Both the position numbers and the translations under genes were made by a program. The notes under the pieces were generated by a model. The model was not told the origin of the DNA, ran no database searches, and saw nothing but the letters and a program-made list of their open reading frames with translations. Positions 21,910-34,579 of a stretch of DNA of 64,000 nt are shown here, piece after piece. The stretch is from Ampelomyces quisqualis (Eukaryota > Ascomycota > Dothideomycetes > Pleosporales > Phaeosphaeriaceae): positions 2,170,001 through 2,234,000 of the forward strand of contig JAGTXZ010000008.1 in the NCBI GenBank assembly GCA_018398575.1. Reading direction: 5' to 3'. The first letter of the stretch is position 1. Each line of letters opens with the position of its first letter.

Positions 21910-23466
21910 AGAGTTTATATTAAGAAGTTTACTTAGCGCTAAAGAAATAACAATTTACACTATTTCTACTATTACGTATTATTCTTTACAAAAGCTAAGA
22001 CTTAGATAAGTATAAAAATAAGGCTCTTTTTCTAAGTCTAAAAAAGGCTTAGACTTACCTATATAGAGTAGAGTTTATTAAAGAAATAGATATAAAGACT
22101 CTAATTCCCTAGCTTTAGTAAAGTATAACTAACCTACTAGAAGCTCTTATTATTCAATAGCTTACTCTACTTTAAATATAAGAATTTGAAATAGTTTAAA
22201 TTTAAAAGAAGAAAAAAAAAGTAGCTTATACTCTTCTATTAATACCTAAGAGGCTAAAGTAGAAGCTACTTATAAGCTAGAAGAAAGATAAAGAACTTTA
22301 TCTATACTTATCTAAATTTAGTGTAACTTATTACTACTCTATAGCTATACGTATCTAACCTATATTATAGTAGCTATAAAGCTAATTTTAGTTTAGACAA
22401 ATACCTATTAGATAAAGCCTATATTAAAGAGTCTTAGGTATACGCCTAATATATTCTATTCTAGTATAAGTCTAATTGCCTTTTTAAGGCTAAGATAGAA
22501 AGTTTTAGAAAAAAAGTACTAAGATTAAAAGTAGAAGAAAGATATCTTTTCTTAATACTACCTAGTAGGCGTCTACTATAATAAATTGTAAATAAGCTTA
22601 AAAAACACTTAGCGATTATAAAAGGTACATTTAATCAATAGAGATATTAAGAAATAGAAAGGATATAGTATAAGGTATAGGTATAGTATTACTAGAAAAA
22701 ATTATATAAGAATATAAAGTTCTATATTAAGATATACCTAGAGTATTAATTATACGCCTTACTAATAGTATAAGAGAAACTCTAGCTAATAACCTTTTTA
22801 ATAATACTCTTTATCTAGAAAATAATAGACGTAGTTTATAACCTATACATAAAAGTTAAAAGTGTCTTATAGTAGCTAGACATACTATAATTTATTAGGT
22901 TAAGGCTAAAGCTATATTAAACGCGGACTTAGTATCTCTTATTAAGTTTCTAGAACTAGAACTCTTTTATTAAGAGAAGCTACTACTTAACATTTTAGTT
23001 AATAGAAGACTTAAGAACAATTACTTACTAATTAACTTACAGAGGGAACTTAGAATATACTAACTAGAAGCTAGTGCCTATTATTTATAAGGTTAAGGCC
23101 TAATTAAAGAGAAGTACACGCCTATAGTAAATACCTTTAAGAACCTAAGTAGAATATAAGTTAACTACCTAAATAGAGTTTTCTAGGTAAATAAGACTAG
23201 TATTAAGTAAACTCCTAGAAAGACGCTAGCTTTTTTTATATATAGCTATATGTATATACTACCTATTAAATTGTTATTACTTACCTAGCTAACGCTACCT
23301 TAAGAAGAAGTAACTAATACTACGTTACTTCTAGCTATAAGAGCCTACTTATTTAGAAAGAAAGAAATTAGGCTAAAGAAGTTAATTGCTAGAATAGTCT
23401 AATTAAGAGATAATAATAAGAACTACTTTAATACAAATAAAGTTACTAGAATTTATAAGCTAGAAC
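21910..23466 (+). other. Unclassified decayed coding-like DNA, left segment
   Basis: No family recognised. From about 22,560 to 23,460 one plus-strand frame carries only TAA/TAG stops and reads like a real protein rich in Leu, Lys, Gln and Tyr, with LTYRGNLEYTNQKLVPIIYK near 23,035-23,095. I see no RT, integrase, transposase or helicase block. It may be one mobile relic continuing on the other side of the solo LTR at 23,467. Confidence 0.4.
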
Positions 23467-24243
23467 TGTTAAAAATAATAGGTAATAGTAGAAATAGTTT
23501 AATTGTTATTTCTTTAGTGCTTATAAAACTCCTTGATATATACTCTAAGCATTAGATCTAGATTACTAATTCTAGACTTCTTTGCAATTCCGGTTACTTG
23601 TTATCTAGTTTCTAATTTCTAGAAACTAGCTATCTGGTTTCCGGAAGCTAGTATTCTAGTTTCGGCTTCTAGCTATCTAGTTTAAGAGTCTAGCTTCTGG
23701 TTTTACTAGTAACTTGTAACTAATATCTAGTTTCACTAGTTTTATTAGATAGCTACTAGGTTTTAGACCCTAGCGTTAAGTATCAGCTAGTTTTAGATAG
23801 TTTTAGGTTAGTTTTACCTGTACTGCCCAATTAAGAGCTACATAATTTTAGTCCTCTTATAAATAATTTAGATCTAAGCTGTTACTAGGCCTATTTAGGA
23901 TGTTAGTATTAGAATCAAGAGCCTTAAATATGTATTTCCAGAAATAACTAAGCAGGCTAGTATAGCGCCTATTTTAATAACGTAATTCCAAGAATAAGCT
24001 AATATTCTATAAGCTTTTCTTAAAAATTGTATGTTTAGTTTATTTATAATTGCTAGATTAGTGCTACCGTATATATAGTTCTATTTATAGACTTATATAA
24101 AATTTGTTTATAGTTTTATATTATATTATTATACTTTATTGTAACTAGTAAAGTTACTAGAAATAATTTCTTATTTTGTTAAGTTTTAAACACAACGGTA
24201 ATTTACTTATTCTATAAAAATGTAAGATTACTTAATTTGAACT
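23467..24243 (+). repeat. Solo LTR 1 of a separate LTR retrotransposon family (777 bp)
   Basis: Begins TGTTAAAAATAATAGG and ends near TTAATTTGAACT, flanked on both sides by AGAAC (23,462-23,466 and 24,244-24,248). That makes it a solo LTR left by LTR-LTR recombination. It matches two further copies at 29,387 and 35,904. The inner part has dense CTAGTTT/CTAGTT short repeats and keeps some CCGGAA and CG-containing blocks, so it is less decayed than its surroundings. No coding sequence. Confidence 0.88.
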
Positions 24244-24248
24244 AGAAC

Positions 24249-27200
24249 TAGGTAAATAAGTTTTTCTAAGAAACTCTTACTATAATAAAAAATAGTTAGT
24301 AGTTAGTAAGTTTCTTTTTAAATAGTAAGAGCTATTTAGAATTTCTAAAGTAAAAGAAAAGAGCTAGTACAACCTAGAAAAAATAGAAAGAGTACTATTC
24401 TAAAGTTATATACTAGAAATAAAGCTAGAAAAGTTCTATTAGAAGAGAAAAACGAAAGTATAGCTTATAGACTAGGACCTAGTTACTAAGAAAACTAAAG
24501 ATAAGGTATTTTCTAGCTATAGGTAGGATATTCTATAACTAGTAGACAAATAAGTAGTGCACTAGCGCTCTAAGCAGCTTAAGTATAATACTAAAGTAGA
24601 TAAGAATAAGAATTTAGACTAAGAATAGTCTATAGAAGCTAACTAAAGAGTAGTTAGAGTACGTATTAGAAGAAACTTAAACTTTAATAGATCTTAATAT
24701 TAAGCTTTAAAGATAGCCTTATAGTATCTATAAGAATAAAGATAAATAGAAAAGAGGTTGTTTTATAAACATAGTTTATAATAATTCTATAAACTATTAA
24801 GAGGTATTAATTAAGAAGTAAGGCTATATATTTACTATTTAGAAGCTATATTAATATAACGCTATTATATTTTTTGCTTTAAACTTATAAGTATGTAAAA
24901 AGATAAGAAGAAATACTAATATTAGTAAGAGTATTATTTAAAGTATTACTAGTATTAATTAAAATATTGCTATAAATCCTAATATAATAACTATTATAAA
25001 TAAGATTCTACGTAAAAGTATCTACAGCCTTACTAGCTTTCTTATTAGACTTAGATTTAGAACTTCGCTAAGTAGCCTAACTAGAATTAAAATTAGAGTT
25101 ACTATTATTTAAACAGCTCTAGAAGCTCTTTAGACACGATAGACGTTCTACTATAATAGGTCCCATTCTTAGCTATATTTTCTAGCACACTACTGTAAGT
25201 AGATTAACTCTTATAAAACCTTATAGTAGCCTAGTATCTTAAGAAAAGAACCTATAAGCGAGATATATATTTTCTTAAGCCTATACTAGTAGAAATAGAG
25301 TGTATTAGTAAAAAATTACAAGTGTTAAGTTTGTTTTAATAGATAGATTACTTTAAATTTTCTGCGTTACTATAGTATTAGTAAAAGTCTAAATAAGAAT
25401 TAAAAAACAGATATTTCTACAGAAGAGTTAATAACTTAATTAAGTAAGAATAAGCCTAAAAGGCTATATTATAGAAGTAATTAGTATAAGTACTATAAAG
25501 TAGCTACTTACTAGTATATATAATACTATAATACTTACTTAAGGCGTTTTATAGTTACTATTTTTACATAACTTAGAAAGCTAAATAACTTATAAGCTTA
25601 ACTTAGAATATATATAAGTAGACTTACTATAAAATAAAATAAGAGAGATAAGTTATTCTTAAGAAAGTTAAAATATATACCTAAATTAAAATAGTTCTTA
25701 ACCAAGATTCTACAAGTCTTTATATAAAAGAAGTTAAATAAGATACCTAGTATATACCTTCTTTCTTCGGTAGTTCTAGAAGATAGAGTATAATAAATAA
25801 GTAGTAGAAAAAGAGTTTTACTAGTTTTAACTTTTAGAAGTGTATGCTAGAGTTTAGTAATAACCTTAAGAGTAATAAAGTAAAATAATATTTCTATAAC
25901 TATAAATAAAGTAGTCTAGAATTTCTAATAGATTATTTAAAAATAACTTATTCTAGTTAAGAATAGTCTTATAACAAGAAGTAAGCTTCTTATAGATATA
26001 TAGCTCTAAAGTCTTATTACTATAATAGCTAGAGTATAAAGCTTTTACAGATATATATTTAAGTAATAGACTATAAGCTACGTAAAGAAGCTAATAGAGT
26101 AGATGTATAATACTAGGCAATTTAAGCCTAAAGCTTAAAATTACCTATACACTAAGGTTTAACTAGCTTACTATAAGCCTAGAAAGTAGTTAGAACTTCT
26201 ATAGATAACTTAAAAAAGCCTTAGTAGTTACTATTAAGAAAGCCTAAGCTGCTGTTAAAGAATCTAAGTAAGTCTTTAGTAATAGACTAAGCTATTTTAT
26301 AAATCTTATTACTAGACTCTAAATTAACTATAATAGTAAAGTATAATAGGTATAGAATAAGGCTATAAACGTTAAAATCTAAGGGTAATAAGTAGAGATT
26401 TAGAAAAGAAATAGAGCTTCTTTTTTTATAGAAAAGAGGAAAAAGTAAAACTCTTAGGTATAGGTAGAAACTAGAAAGATATATTAAGAAAAAAAAGTTA
26501 ATTTTATATAAAGCTACTATAAAGAATAGATCTATACTAGAGCTTCTAAGTAAGTATAATTAATATTATACTTTATACTAGTTAAAAGCGTACTAATATT
26601 AAGCTAAGCTAATAGCTTGTAAATAATAGTATTACTAGTATTATCTTTAGTATACTTTCTGTGCTTTAATTAACTATAGCTAGCTTAGAATCTAACTTAG
26701 CTTTCTTATAAAGTAACTTCTTAATAGCCTAGCTCTCTGTAGATACACTAGAAATATAATACCTACTAAAAGAAAAACTACTTAAGAGTCTCTTAAAGTT
26801 AAAGTTAGCTTTAGATGTTTTTTTTAAAACTTTACTAGCACTAAAGTCTAGGCTGTAACAAGCTTCTCTAGCTAATAGCTTTATAAAATCTAGTAGCCTA
26901 GACTTACTTAGAGCTCTAAAGCTACTAAGCTTCCTTACTAGAGTTAGTAAACTATAATTATATAAATTCTTAAAAGGTAAGTTATAAAGAATAAAAGATC
27001 TAGAAGTAGTATTAAAAGATTTAATTGTTCTAGTACTCTTAACGCTACATAGAATAACTAGAGCGCTTGTAAATTATTAGTAAACGAACTCTAGAAGTAA
27101 GAAAAAAGAAGAAATAAAAAAGTATTAGCTTCTAATACTTTATTTAATACTGCTCTTTAGTAAAAGAAAATAAATAGTTACTATAAGTACTTTTATTTAG

Positions 27201-29381
27201 GAACTTACCTTAGAACCTTAACTCTATATATAAACTAGCTAATTAAATATCTAACTAGCTTTTTCTAGTAACTATATACATACTTAGACTAATTTCTTAA
27301 TAGAAGCTCTGTTTAAAGTCTTATTAGTAAAACTTATTATTAAAGTTATATTATAAGTATTATAGATTATATATTTCTTAGCCTTAGAGCTATCTATAAA
27401 GGTAAAGTACTTACTAAGTATAGGAAGTAACTACTTATATATAAAAAGCCTTTAATTCTATCTATTAAGGTTACTTGTTTAGCTCTTAAATACAAGTTAA
27501 CAGTAAGTAGTAATAAATAAGAGTTAAATATTTTTTTACTAGACTAAAGAGTAATAAACTAACTAAAGCTTAGAAATAAGTAGGTAGCTTAGCTTTCTAT
27601 TCTTATTAAATTTAACTAGAGTAAATATTAGTAAAAATTTAGCTTAACCTACTAAAGAAATAGAACTTACTCTACTAAATTATATTACTATAGCTAGAAT
27701 ACTTAACTAGATACCTATACACTAGAAAGTAAGTATCTCTATAAGGCCTTAGAATAAGCTTATTCTCTATTATAGTTTAGAGATTAAAGTAATATATAGG
27801 TATAAAGCTAAAAGAGTATAAAGAGTATATATTAAGAAATCTCTAATAAATTAATAGTCAAGCGTTAACTAAGTAACTATAAGTAATAACTTATCTTAGG
27901 ATATAGTACTCTAAGATAAGAATATACTAAGTTAATTAGAAAAGCTACTAGATAAGTAAAAGAGTAGAGTAAGCGTTAAAGTAAAATACTATAGCTATAT
28001 AAAGATAAGCTAGTCTTGTAGATAAATAGTAGTAGTAAGATAAAAGAGCTAAAGAGTAAATAATGTAAACTAAGCTAAAGCTAGGTAAAACTCTTATTAA
28101 TAAGGTAACGAAACTAAGTAACTAATTATAGTACTATTAGAGTAAAGTTATATACTAAGCAGGTTAAGAAAGAAATAGGTATAGAGTACGTAATAAAAAA
28201 TAGAAGTAAAAAGTAACTAAATAATAAGAAGAGTACCTAAAAGAAGGTAGAGCTAAAAAGTAAGGTAAGTTAGCGTGCCTAAGATTTGTTATAATAGAAG
28301 TAGTTTAAAGCGTTTGTAATTATAATAAAAACCTATTAAGAAATAGTACTAAAGTACTAGGAAAAGTTAAAGCAATGTAGGCTAACAACACCTTACTATT
28401 TAAGTAAGAAACCTAGCCTATAGTATAAAGAGATAGGAAGAATTATAGATAGAAGTAGCCTTTTTACTAAAGGCTTGTTACTTTTAAGTTATAGTATTAC
28501 AAAAAGTTTCGTTTAATTTAGTTTTATTTAAAGTTAGTTCTTTTATCTTAGTAGATTAAGCCTATATTCTAGTATAAAGGAAAAGAAGCTTCTTTTTATA
28601 GATTATAATAGAAACATAGTAAAGTAATATAAGAAGTAAGTCTAAAGAATACTAAAGGTAAAGTTAAGAGTATATATAAGATATAATAGCTAATAAGTGT
28701 TAGAAGAATAGAAATATATATATATATATATCTAATAATAATATATTTAAGTCTAAATTAAATCTAATAGTTCTTATAGGTAAATAATACTCTACTATAC
28801 TATCTTTTAACTACTACTACTAGCTTAGATAAGGTTTACTATTTAAGCCTAAAGTAAATTATCTTGTTTTCTTTATAATACTTTAGAAACTCTAAAGTTA
28901 TATAGCTACCAAAGCTATTAAAGTAATGTAAGAACTAGGTACCTTATTAAAATAGATACTATACTTGTTAAAATACGTTACCTATATAAGACTTTAAAAG
29001 TTATTTAAATCTTAGTTTAACTAATACTAAGATTATAGTTATTAACTATAATAATTAAGGTACACTAGTAGTAGAAGTGCTATTTTACTTTAATTATAAG
29101 AAGTTATAGTAGTACTTTACTTTTAACACTTATATACTTAACTAGGAAAACAAAGCTTTTATTAACTTAAGTTAGAATAGTATAACTCTTACTTTTTAGC
29201 TTATTATTTTACCTATATATTACTGTAATTTAGCTACCTCTTACTCATTTAAAACCTAGTTTTACTAAAGTTCTAGTAGTCTAAGATAAGTATTTCCTAC
29301 TACTTAATTACTTATTACTATATAATATTCTCTTAATTCTATCTAGTTCTTCTAATTTATCTTCTACTTTAACTTATAAAG
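24249..29381 (+). other. Unclassified decayed coding-like DNA, middle segment
   Basis: Five kilobases without a recognisable gene. Several plus-strand frames are interrupted only by TAA/TAG, for example about 25,090-25,620 and 28,260-28,470 (reads SQRAQDLL and KTYQEIVLKYQEKLKQ). This suggests one or more long Gln/Lys-rich proteins before decay. I find no catalytic motif. A TA-repeat microsatellite lies at about 28,712-28,735. Continuity with the segments on both sides suggests a single large element of unknown class, split by solo LTRs, but its ends were not found. Confidence 0.4.
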
Positions 29382-29386
29382 CTTAA

Positions 29387-30136
29387 TATTAAAAATAATA
29401 GGTAATATTAGAGATAGTTTAAATTTGTTATTTCTTTTAGTGCTAATGAAACTCCTTAATATATACTCTAAGCATTAGATCTAAATTACTTATTCTAGAC
29501 TCCTTTGTATTTTTAGTCTCTTATTATCTAGTTTCTAATTTCCGGAAACTAGCTATCTAGTTTTTAGAAACTAGTTTTCTAATTTTAGCTTCTAGCTATC
29601 TAGTTTAAGAGTCTACCTTTTGGTTTTACTAGTTTTATTAGATAGTTACTAGGTTTTAGACCCTAGCGTTAAGTATCAGCTAGTTTTAGATAGTTTTAGG
29701 TTGGTTTTGCCTGTACCGTCTAATTAAGAGCTCTATAATTTTAGTCCTCTTATAAGTAATTTAGATCTTAGCTGTTACTAGGCCTATCTAGGATGTTAGG
29801 TTAAGAATTAAGAGCCTTTGATATATATTTTTAGAAATAACCTCTTAGGCTAGTCTAGCACCTATATTAATTACGTAATTTCTAAAATAAGCGTAGTTTT
29901 TGTAAGCTTTTATTTAAAATTGCATGTTTAGTTTATTTATAATTACTAGATTAGTACTAACGTATATATAATTCTATTTCTAGACTAATATAAACTTTGT
30001 TTTTAGTTTTTTATTGTATTGTTATACTTTATAGTAACTAGTAAAGTTACTAGAAATAATTTCTTATTATATTAAGTTTTAGATATAACGTTAACTTACT
30101 TATTTTGTAAAAATATAAGATTACTTAATTTTAACA
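29387..30136 (+). repeat. Solo LTR 2 of the 750-777 bp LTR family
   Basis: Begins TATTAAAAATAATAGG (TG changed to TA) and ends TTAATTTTAACA. The flanks CTTAA (29,382-29,386) and CTTAG (30,137-30,141) differ at one base and are best read as a decayed 5-bp target duplication. It shares long blocks with solo LTRs 1 and 3, such as GGTTTTAGACCCTAGCGTTA and AAGTATCAGCTAG. Confidence 0.85.
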
Positions 30137-30141
30137 CTTAG

Positions 30142-32555
30142 AGTATTATTTTAGATATCTAGTAACCTAATTATAGCTAAGATAAAAGAAGAGCTAAGAT
30201 AGTTCAAACTAGCGTTAAGAATTAAAGTTATAATAGATTATATTATTAATAGAAACGTAGTAAAGCTACTTATATTGTAACACGTTATATACTTAATATA
30301 AGTAGTTTCTTATAGGTTGTAGAGTTTTGTACATATAAATAGGAGGCTTAGTATAGATTTCTACGTATTATATTAAGTTAGAGTGCGTTAGTAGAAAATA
30401 AAATAGTATTTGGCTTGTTTCTTAATAAAGAGAAATAGACTTTTATTAAAAGCGTTCCTATATAGAAAATACCTACTTTAACTTATTTAGTAGAAATAAT
30501 ATTTTTTATTTTAGATACATAGTATTAGAAATATTAAGTATTATATAAAATATTAATTTAAGAGTATTACCTAGCCTAGTAATCTTATTAAGCTATAAAG
30601 GCCTAAGCTTTACTTAGGCTATAGGCTAGGTCTATCTTATTTAGACTATAGTCTTTTACTAATACTCTTTCTAGATATATATCTTGTTATAGCCTTCTTA
30701 TAGGTATAATAAGGTAAATTCTTTAGCTCTAAAAGGCTTACCTTTTAATTTAGAGATATTAGGTAGTAGATTATAATTTTTTTATATAATAGTATAAAGA
30801 GCAAAGTTACTCTATAAAGTTATAAGGTTCTATTTTTTTTAGTACAGGAATAATTTAAAATCTAATTAGTAAGTACAATTCTTATATAAACTCTTTAGCT
30901 AGATTCCTATTATACTATCTTTAATCTAATATTAGTTAAAATTCTAAAACACTAATTTTTAGTAGAAAAACTAGCGTCTAACTTTCTTATTAAGTAATCT
31001 TATAACTCTAGAATTTAATTTCTAGTTTAGTTACTTATACTTATTAGTTTTTGAAAATATACTTCTATCTATAGTAAGCCTTTAGAATCTAGAAGAAGAT
31101 ATCTTTTTTTCTAAGGACTAATATAGCTCTTTTTATTTTAGCTATTAAGTAAACTACTTATTATTTCCTATAGCTAGTATAGTAGCTAGTATTATATACT
31201 AAACTTTCTTTTACTATTAAACTTTGCTTATATATAGAAGAAAATCTATATTTAATTTTATTACTATTAAATAAAAGAGTTTTAGTTCTCTTATTTGCTA
31301 ACAAACTATTCTTCTATAATAAGAGAAGTTTTAATACAATATTTGTACTAGGTAAGTAAATAATATCTAAAGTTAATTTTATCTAGTATCTACTAATATA
31401 AACTTTAATTTATATCCTATATATAACTACTAGTTATCTATATATTTTTCTTCTTCTTATAAGGTATATAATTATAAGATTTTATTAAGCCTAGTAGTAA
31501 GACTACTCTAATATACTATATCTTTAAAGATAAAGTTTATAAAGAGTTTTAAATCTAGTTCTATCTTTTTTAGTTATTCTTTAATAACTACTAGAAGCTT
31601 AGAAAAAGCTACATTAAGTTTATTCTAGCTAGTTTATCTAGTTCTAAAAACAACTTATCTAAATTAAATTTATATAACTACTTATCTTTAATATAATAAT
31701 TGTTACTTAAGTTTAGGTAAGTATACTTAGTGTTACTAGTATAGTATCTATTATTAAGTATCTAATTTACGTATAATTAGGTATTATAAATTTCTAAGAA
31801 GTATCTACTTTATTAATTTATTCTTAAGCTATACTTAGTTTAGAAAGTATATATAGTTAGCTACTATATACTTATATTCTTCTAGTTATTACAGAAACTA
31901 GCTTACTTTTTATTTATTATTATAGTAGATATTATACAGATTCTTTATAAATTACGTTTCTAAGATCTTAGATCGAGTTATACTATTTTATCTTTTATAT
32001 CTTACTATAGGCTTTTTTTAAAGTACTCTTTTTTAGCTAATACTCTATTAGTATTTACATCTATTAAACCTAGTGTTTGTATCTTAAGGTACTTATTATT
32101 CTATACACTTTTTATATACTACTTATAGCATCTTTTTAGTTTAAAAAAATTCTTTATTTATTTATTATATATATAGTATTACTTATCTATTCTTAGTAGT
32201 ATTTTAACGTTTCTTTCTTAGAAGTTAATGCTCTTTTCTTCTAACTTCTACTAGCTTCTCTTTAGTGTTATACTTAGCTATTAGATAGAGAGTAGTATAC
32301 TATTATAGAGTAAAAGAATTAATTTCTAGTCTCTTAGGATAGTAGATATATATTTTTGTTTTAATTATAAGCTATACTTTATTACTATTATCTTAATATT
32401 ATATTAGAAAATTATATATTCTATTAGGCTTATCTTTATCTTATATAGTAAAGACTTTCTCTTCTATAAAAATATAGAGTAAAGATAACTATTCTATATA
32501 ACTAGAAGTATTGTTTTAAGATATACTCTTAAACTACCTTTTCTTAAGGCTAGGT
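30142..32555. other. Unclassified decayed DNA, right segment
   Basis: No recognised motif on either strand. About 30,180-30,450 reads on the plus strand as a possible protein fragment (IKVIIDYIINRNVVKLLIL). Part of 31,450-31,700 looks as coding-like on the minus strand. It is probably the continuation of the region left of solo LTR 2. It ends where a Ty3 LTR begins. Confidence 0.35.
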
Positions 32556-32865
32556 AAGTTTATAAGTCTAAATAACTATAATAAATATATATTAGATCTT
32601 ATACCTTATTAGTCTAAGTATTAGATTATTAAAAACCTAGTATAAATAGTGCTAAGAGTACTCTAATTATACTCTAACTTAGGTACTTTAGAGACTACAA
32701 ATATAAGTCTATTAAATTAGGTAAAAGAAAAAATTTTCGTATTCTTTTATATAAGAGCTATAGGTATATAGCTTATCTAGAATATCTAATATAATATATA
32801 CTTCTAGATACTACTAAAAAATATCTAATTAAAGTCTAAGAGCTATACCTTTCTATATTATTATA
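32556..32865 (+). repeat. 5' LTR of a second plus-strand Ty3 copy
   Basis: Aligns with the Ty3 LTR family (blocks ACTACAAATATAAGTCTATT, AGAGCTATAGGTATATAGC) and ends ATTATTATA directly before TTACAAGA, as in the other copies. The first 30-40 bases are too decayed to fix the exact start. Confidence 0.75.
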
Positions 32866-32879
32866 TTACAAGAAATACT

Positions 32880-33830
32880 GTATTCTACTAGTAATAGTAT
32901 TTAAATAATATTCTAATTTACCTTCTTAAAAAGACTATCTTTAAAGGTTACTAACTTTATCTAATATAGATATGTTTGCAATCTTAAATCTATTTAATAT
33001 AGTAAAGATTTCTTATATTTCTCTATAGCTAAAGCCTTTAGGCTTAGATCTTATTATTATTATTAGATAGAATTACTTTAGTAAAGTTACGTATAGCAGT
33101 ATAATAGAAACTTAGAGACTATTAATAACTTAGGATTATTAGAAGTAACGCTAATAACTCTCTTAGAAATAGCTTCTAGTATAGCTTTCTAATAAAGCCC
33201 TATATAAAACGTTATAACCTAGTAGTAGAGTACTAAGTTTAAAAAGTTAGGAACTAAGAAACTTAAGACTTCTAAGCCTTAACTTAAAGCTAAATCTAAA
33301 TTAACTTCTTTTTCTTTAGAAGTTATTTAACTATAAAAAGAGCTAAAATTAGTGTTAGTAGAGATTAATTCTCTTAAGAAAGAACTTATTACTTTAATAG
33401 AACTAGACAGGCTCTTACCTCCTTCTAAAGTTCTTATAAACTCTTTTATATTTGAACCTTTAGCCTTAAGTCTTATATCTAAACACTTATTTTATAATAA
33501 AGAAAAAGACTCTAACTATTAATAATATTAGTAATAGAAAAGACTCTACCTTAGAGTAATAGTAGGTACTTATCTAGAATTTACTTAAAATTAACTTAGA
33601 TTACTATTAGACTAAATAAGTATAGGTAGCTCTAGTATAGAGTTTTACTACTAGATTAGCTAAGAAATACTTTAACGTGTAGTATCTTTTTAATACTAAA
33701 CAAGAGAAATTCTAGAATACTAAGTAAATAATTAGGTTACTTAAGTTCTACTTTTTTTGGTAATAAATTAGTAGGAAACTATATAGCTTTTTATTATTTA
33801 TATAAAAGTAAGAAGAAAACGTTTCTTTAT
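32880..33830 (+). pseudogene. Ty3 gag 5' part, heavily decayed (second plus-strand copy)
   Basis: Follows the LTR at 32,556-32,865 and aligns with the minus-strand gag relic. The block ACTTAGAGACTATTAATAAC near 33,110 has the counterparts 34,770 in the third copy and about 12,560 in the minus-strand copy. It stops where the element with AGTAAATA ends begins (33,831). No knuckle or pol is left in this copy. Confidence 0.75.
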
Positions 33831-34233
33831 ACTAGTAAATAGGTTAAAAGTACCTTTCTTTAGGTAAGAGGTAGATAGAAATTAAAAGTATAGAAGGTAG
33901 AGTAGAAGTTAGGTTAGAGTAGAGCTAGAGTATAGGTAAGAGTTAGTTTATTATTAGATTCTTATAGGTTTATAAGATAGAATCTAAAAAATACATAGAT
34001 AACTTATATTATTTGCTAGTTAATTTAAGAGGTTTTTATTTATAGTGTACTTATTAGTTAATATAGCTAGTAGATTTTACTTAGCTATATATAATTATAG
34101 GCTAAGTCTCTACTTACTTATATAGATCTAACTCTAAGTACTAACTATATATCTAATATACTTTTTTAGCTAAGATAAACTATAAGCTAGACTTATATAG
34201 GTACTCTTATTTAAGTATACTTTTCTAAGTTAC
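33831..34233. mobile_element. Second copy of the MULE-like non-autonomous element
   Basis: Starts ACTAGTAAATAGGTTAAAAG, matching the left end of the 20,368 element (GCTAGTAAATAGGTTTAGAG). It has the same kind of purine-rich interior (GGTAGAGTAGAAGTTAGG). The right end is poorly preserved and abuts the Ty3 LTR at 34,234, so the target duplication could not be confirmed. Confidence 0.5.
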
Positions 34234-34533
34234 TAAAACAAATATATACAAATAAATATTATATCTAAAACCTTATAAAGACTTAGTAACAGATTATATA
34301 AGAGGTTAGTAGAGTAGTACTAAACGCTTTTTAATAACGCTCTAACTTAGTTACTACGCCTACTATAAGTATAAGCCTATTGTATAAGATAGTAAACAAG
34401 TTTCTCTTATTCTTCTATATAAGACCTATAGCTACAAAGCTAATCTAGAATTTCTTATACTATACGTACTTCTATATACCTCTAATATATATCTAATTTA
34501 ATTCTAAGAGATATATCTACCTATATTATTATA
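34234..34533 (+). repeat. 5' LTR of the third plus-strand Ty3 copy (300 bp)
   Basis: Aligns end to end with the reverse complement of 5965-6265, for example the blocks CTACGCCTACTATAAGTATA and GTACTTCTATATACCTCTAA. It begins TAAAAC (from TGTAAC) and ends ATTATTATA before TTACAAGAGAAAC. Confidence 0.88.
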
Positions 34534-34579
34534 TTACAAGAGAAACTTTATCTTACTAGTAATACTATATAGATAATAA

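Noticed and set aside
23467..30136. A single LTR retrotransposon bounded by the LTRs at 23,467 and 29,387
   Set aside because: Each LTR has its own target duplication (AGAAC; CTTAA/CTTAG), and the DNA between has no gag-pol motifs, so they are two solo LTRs.
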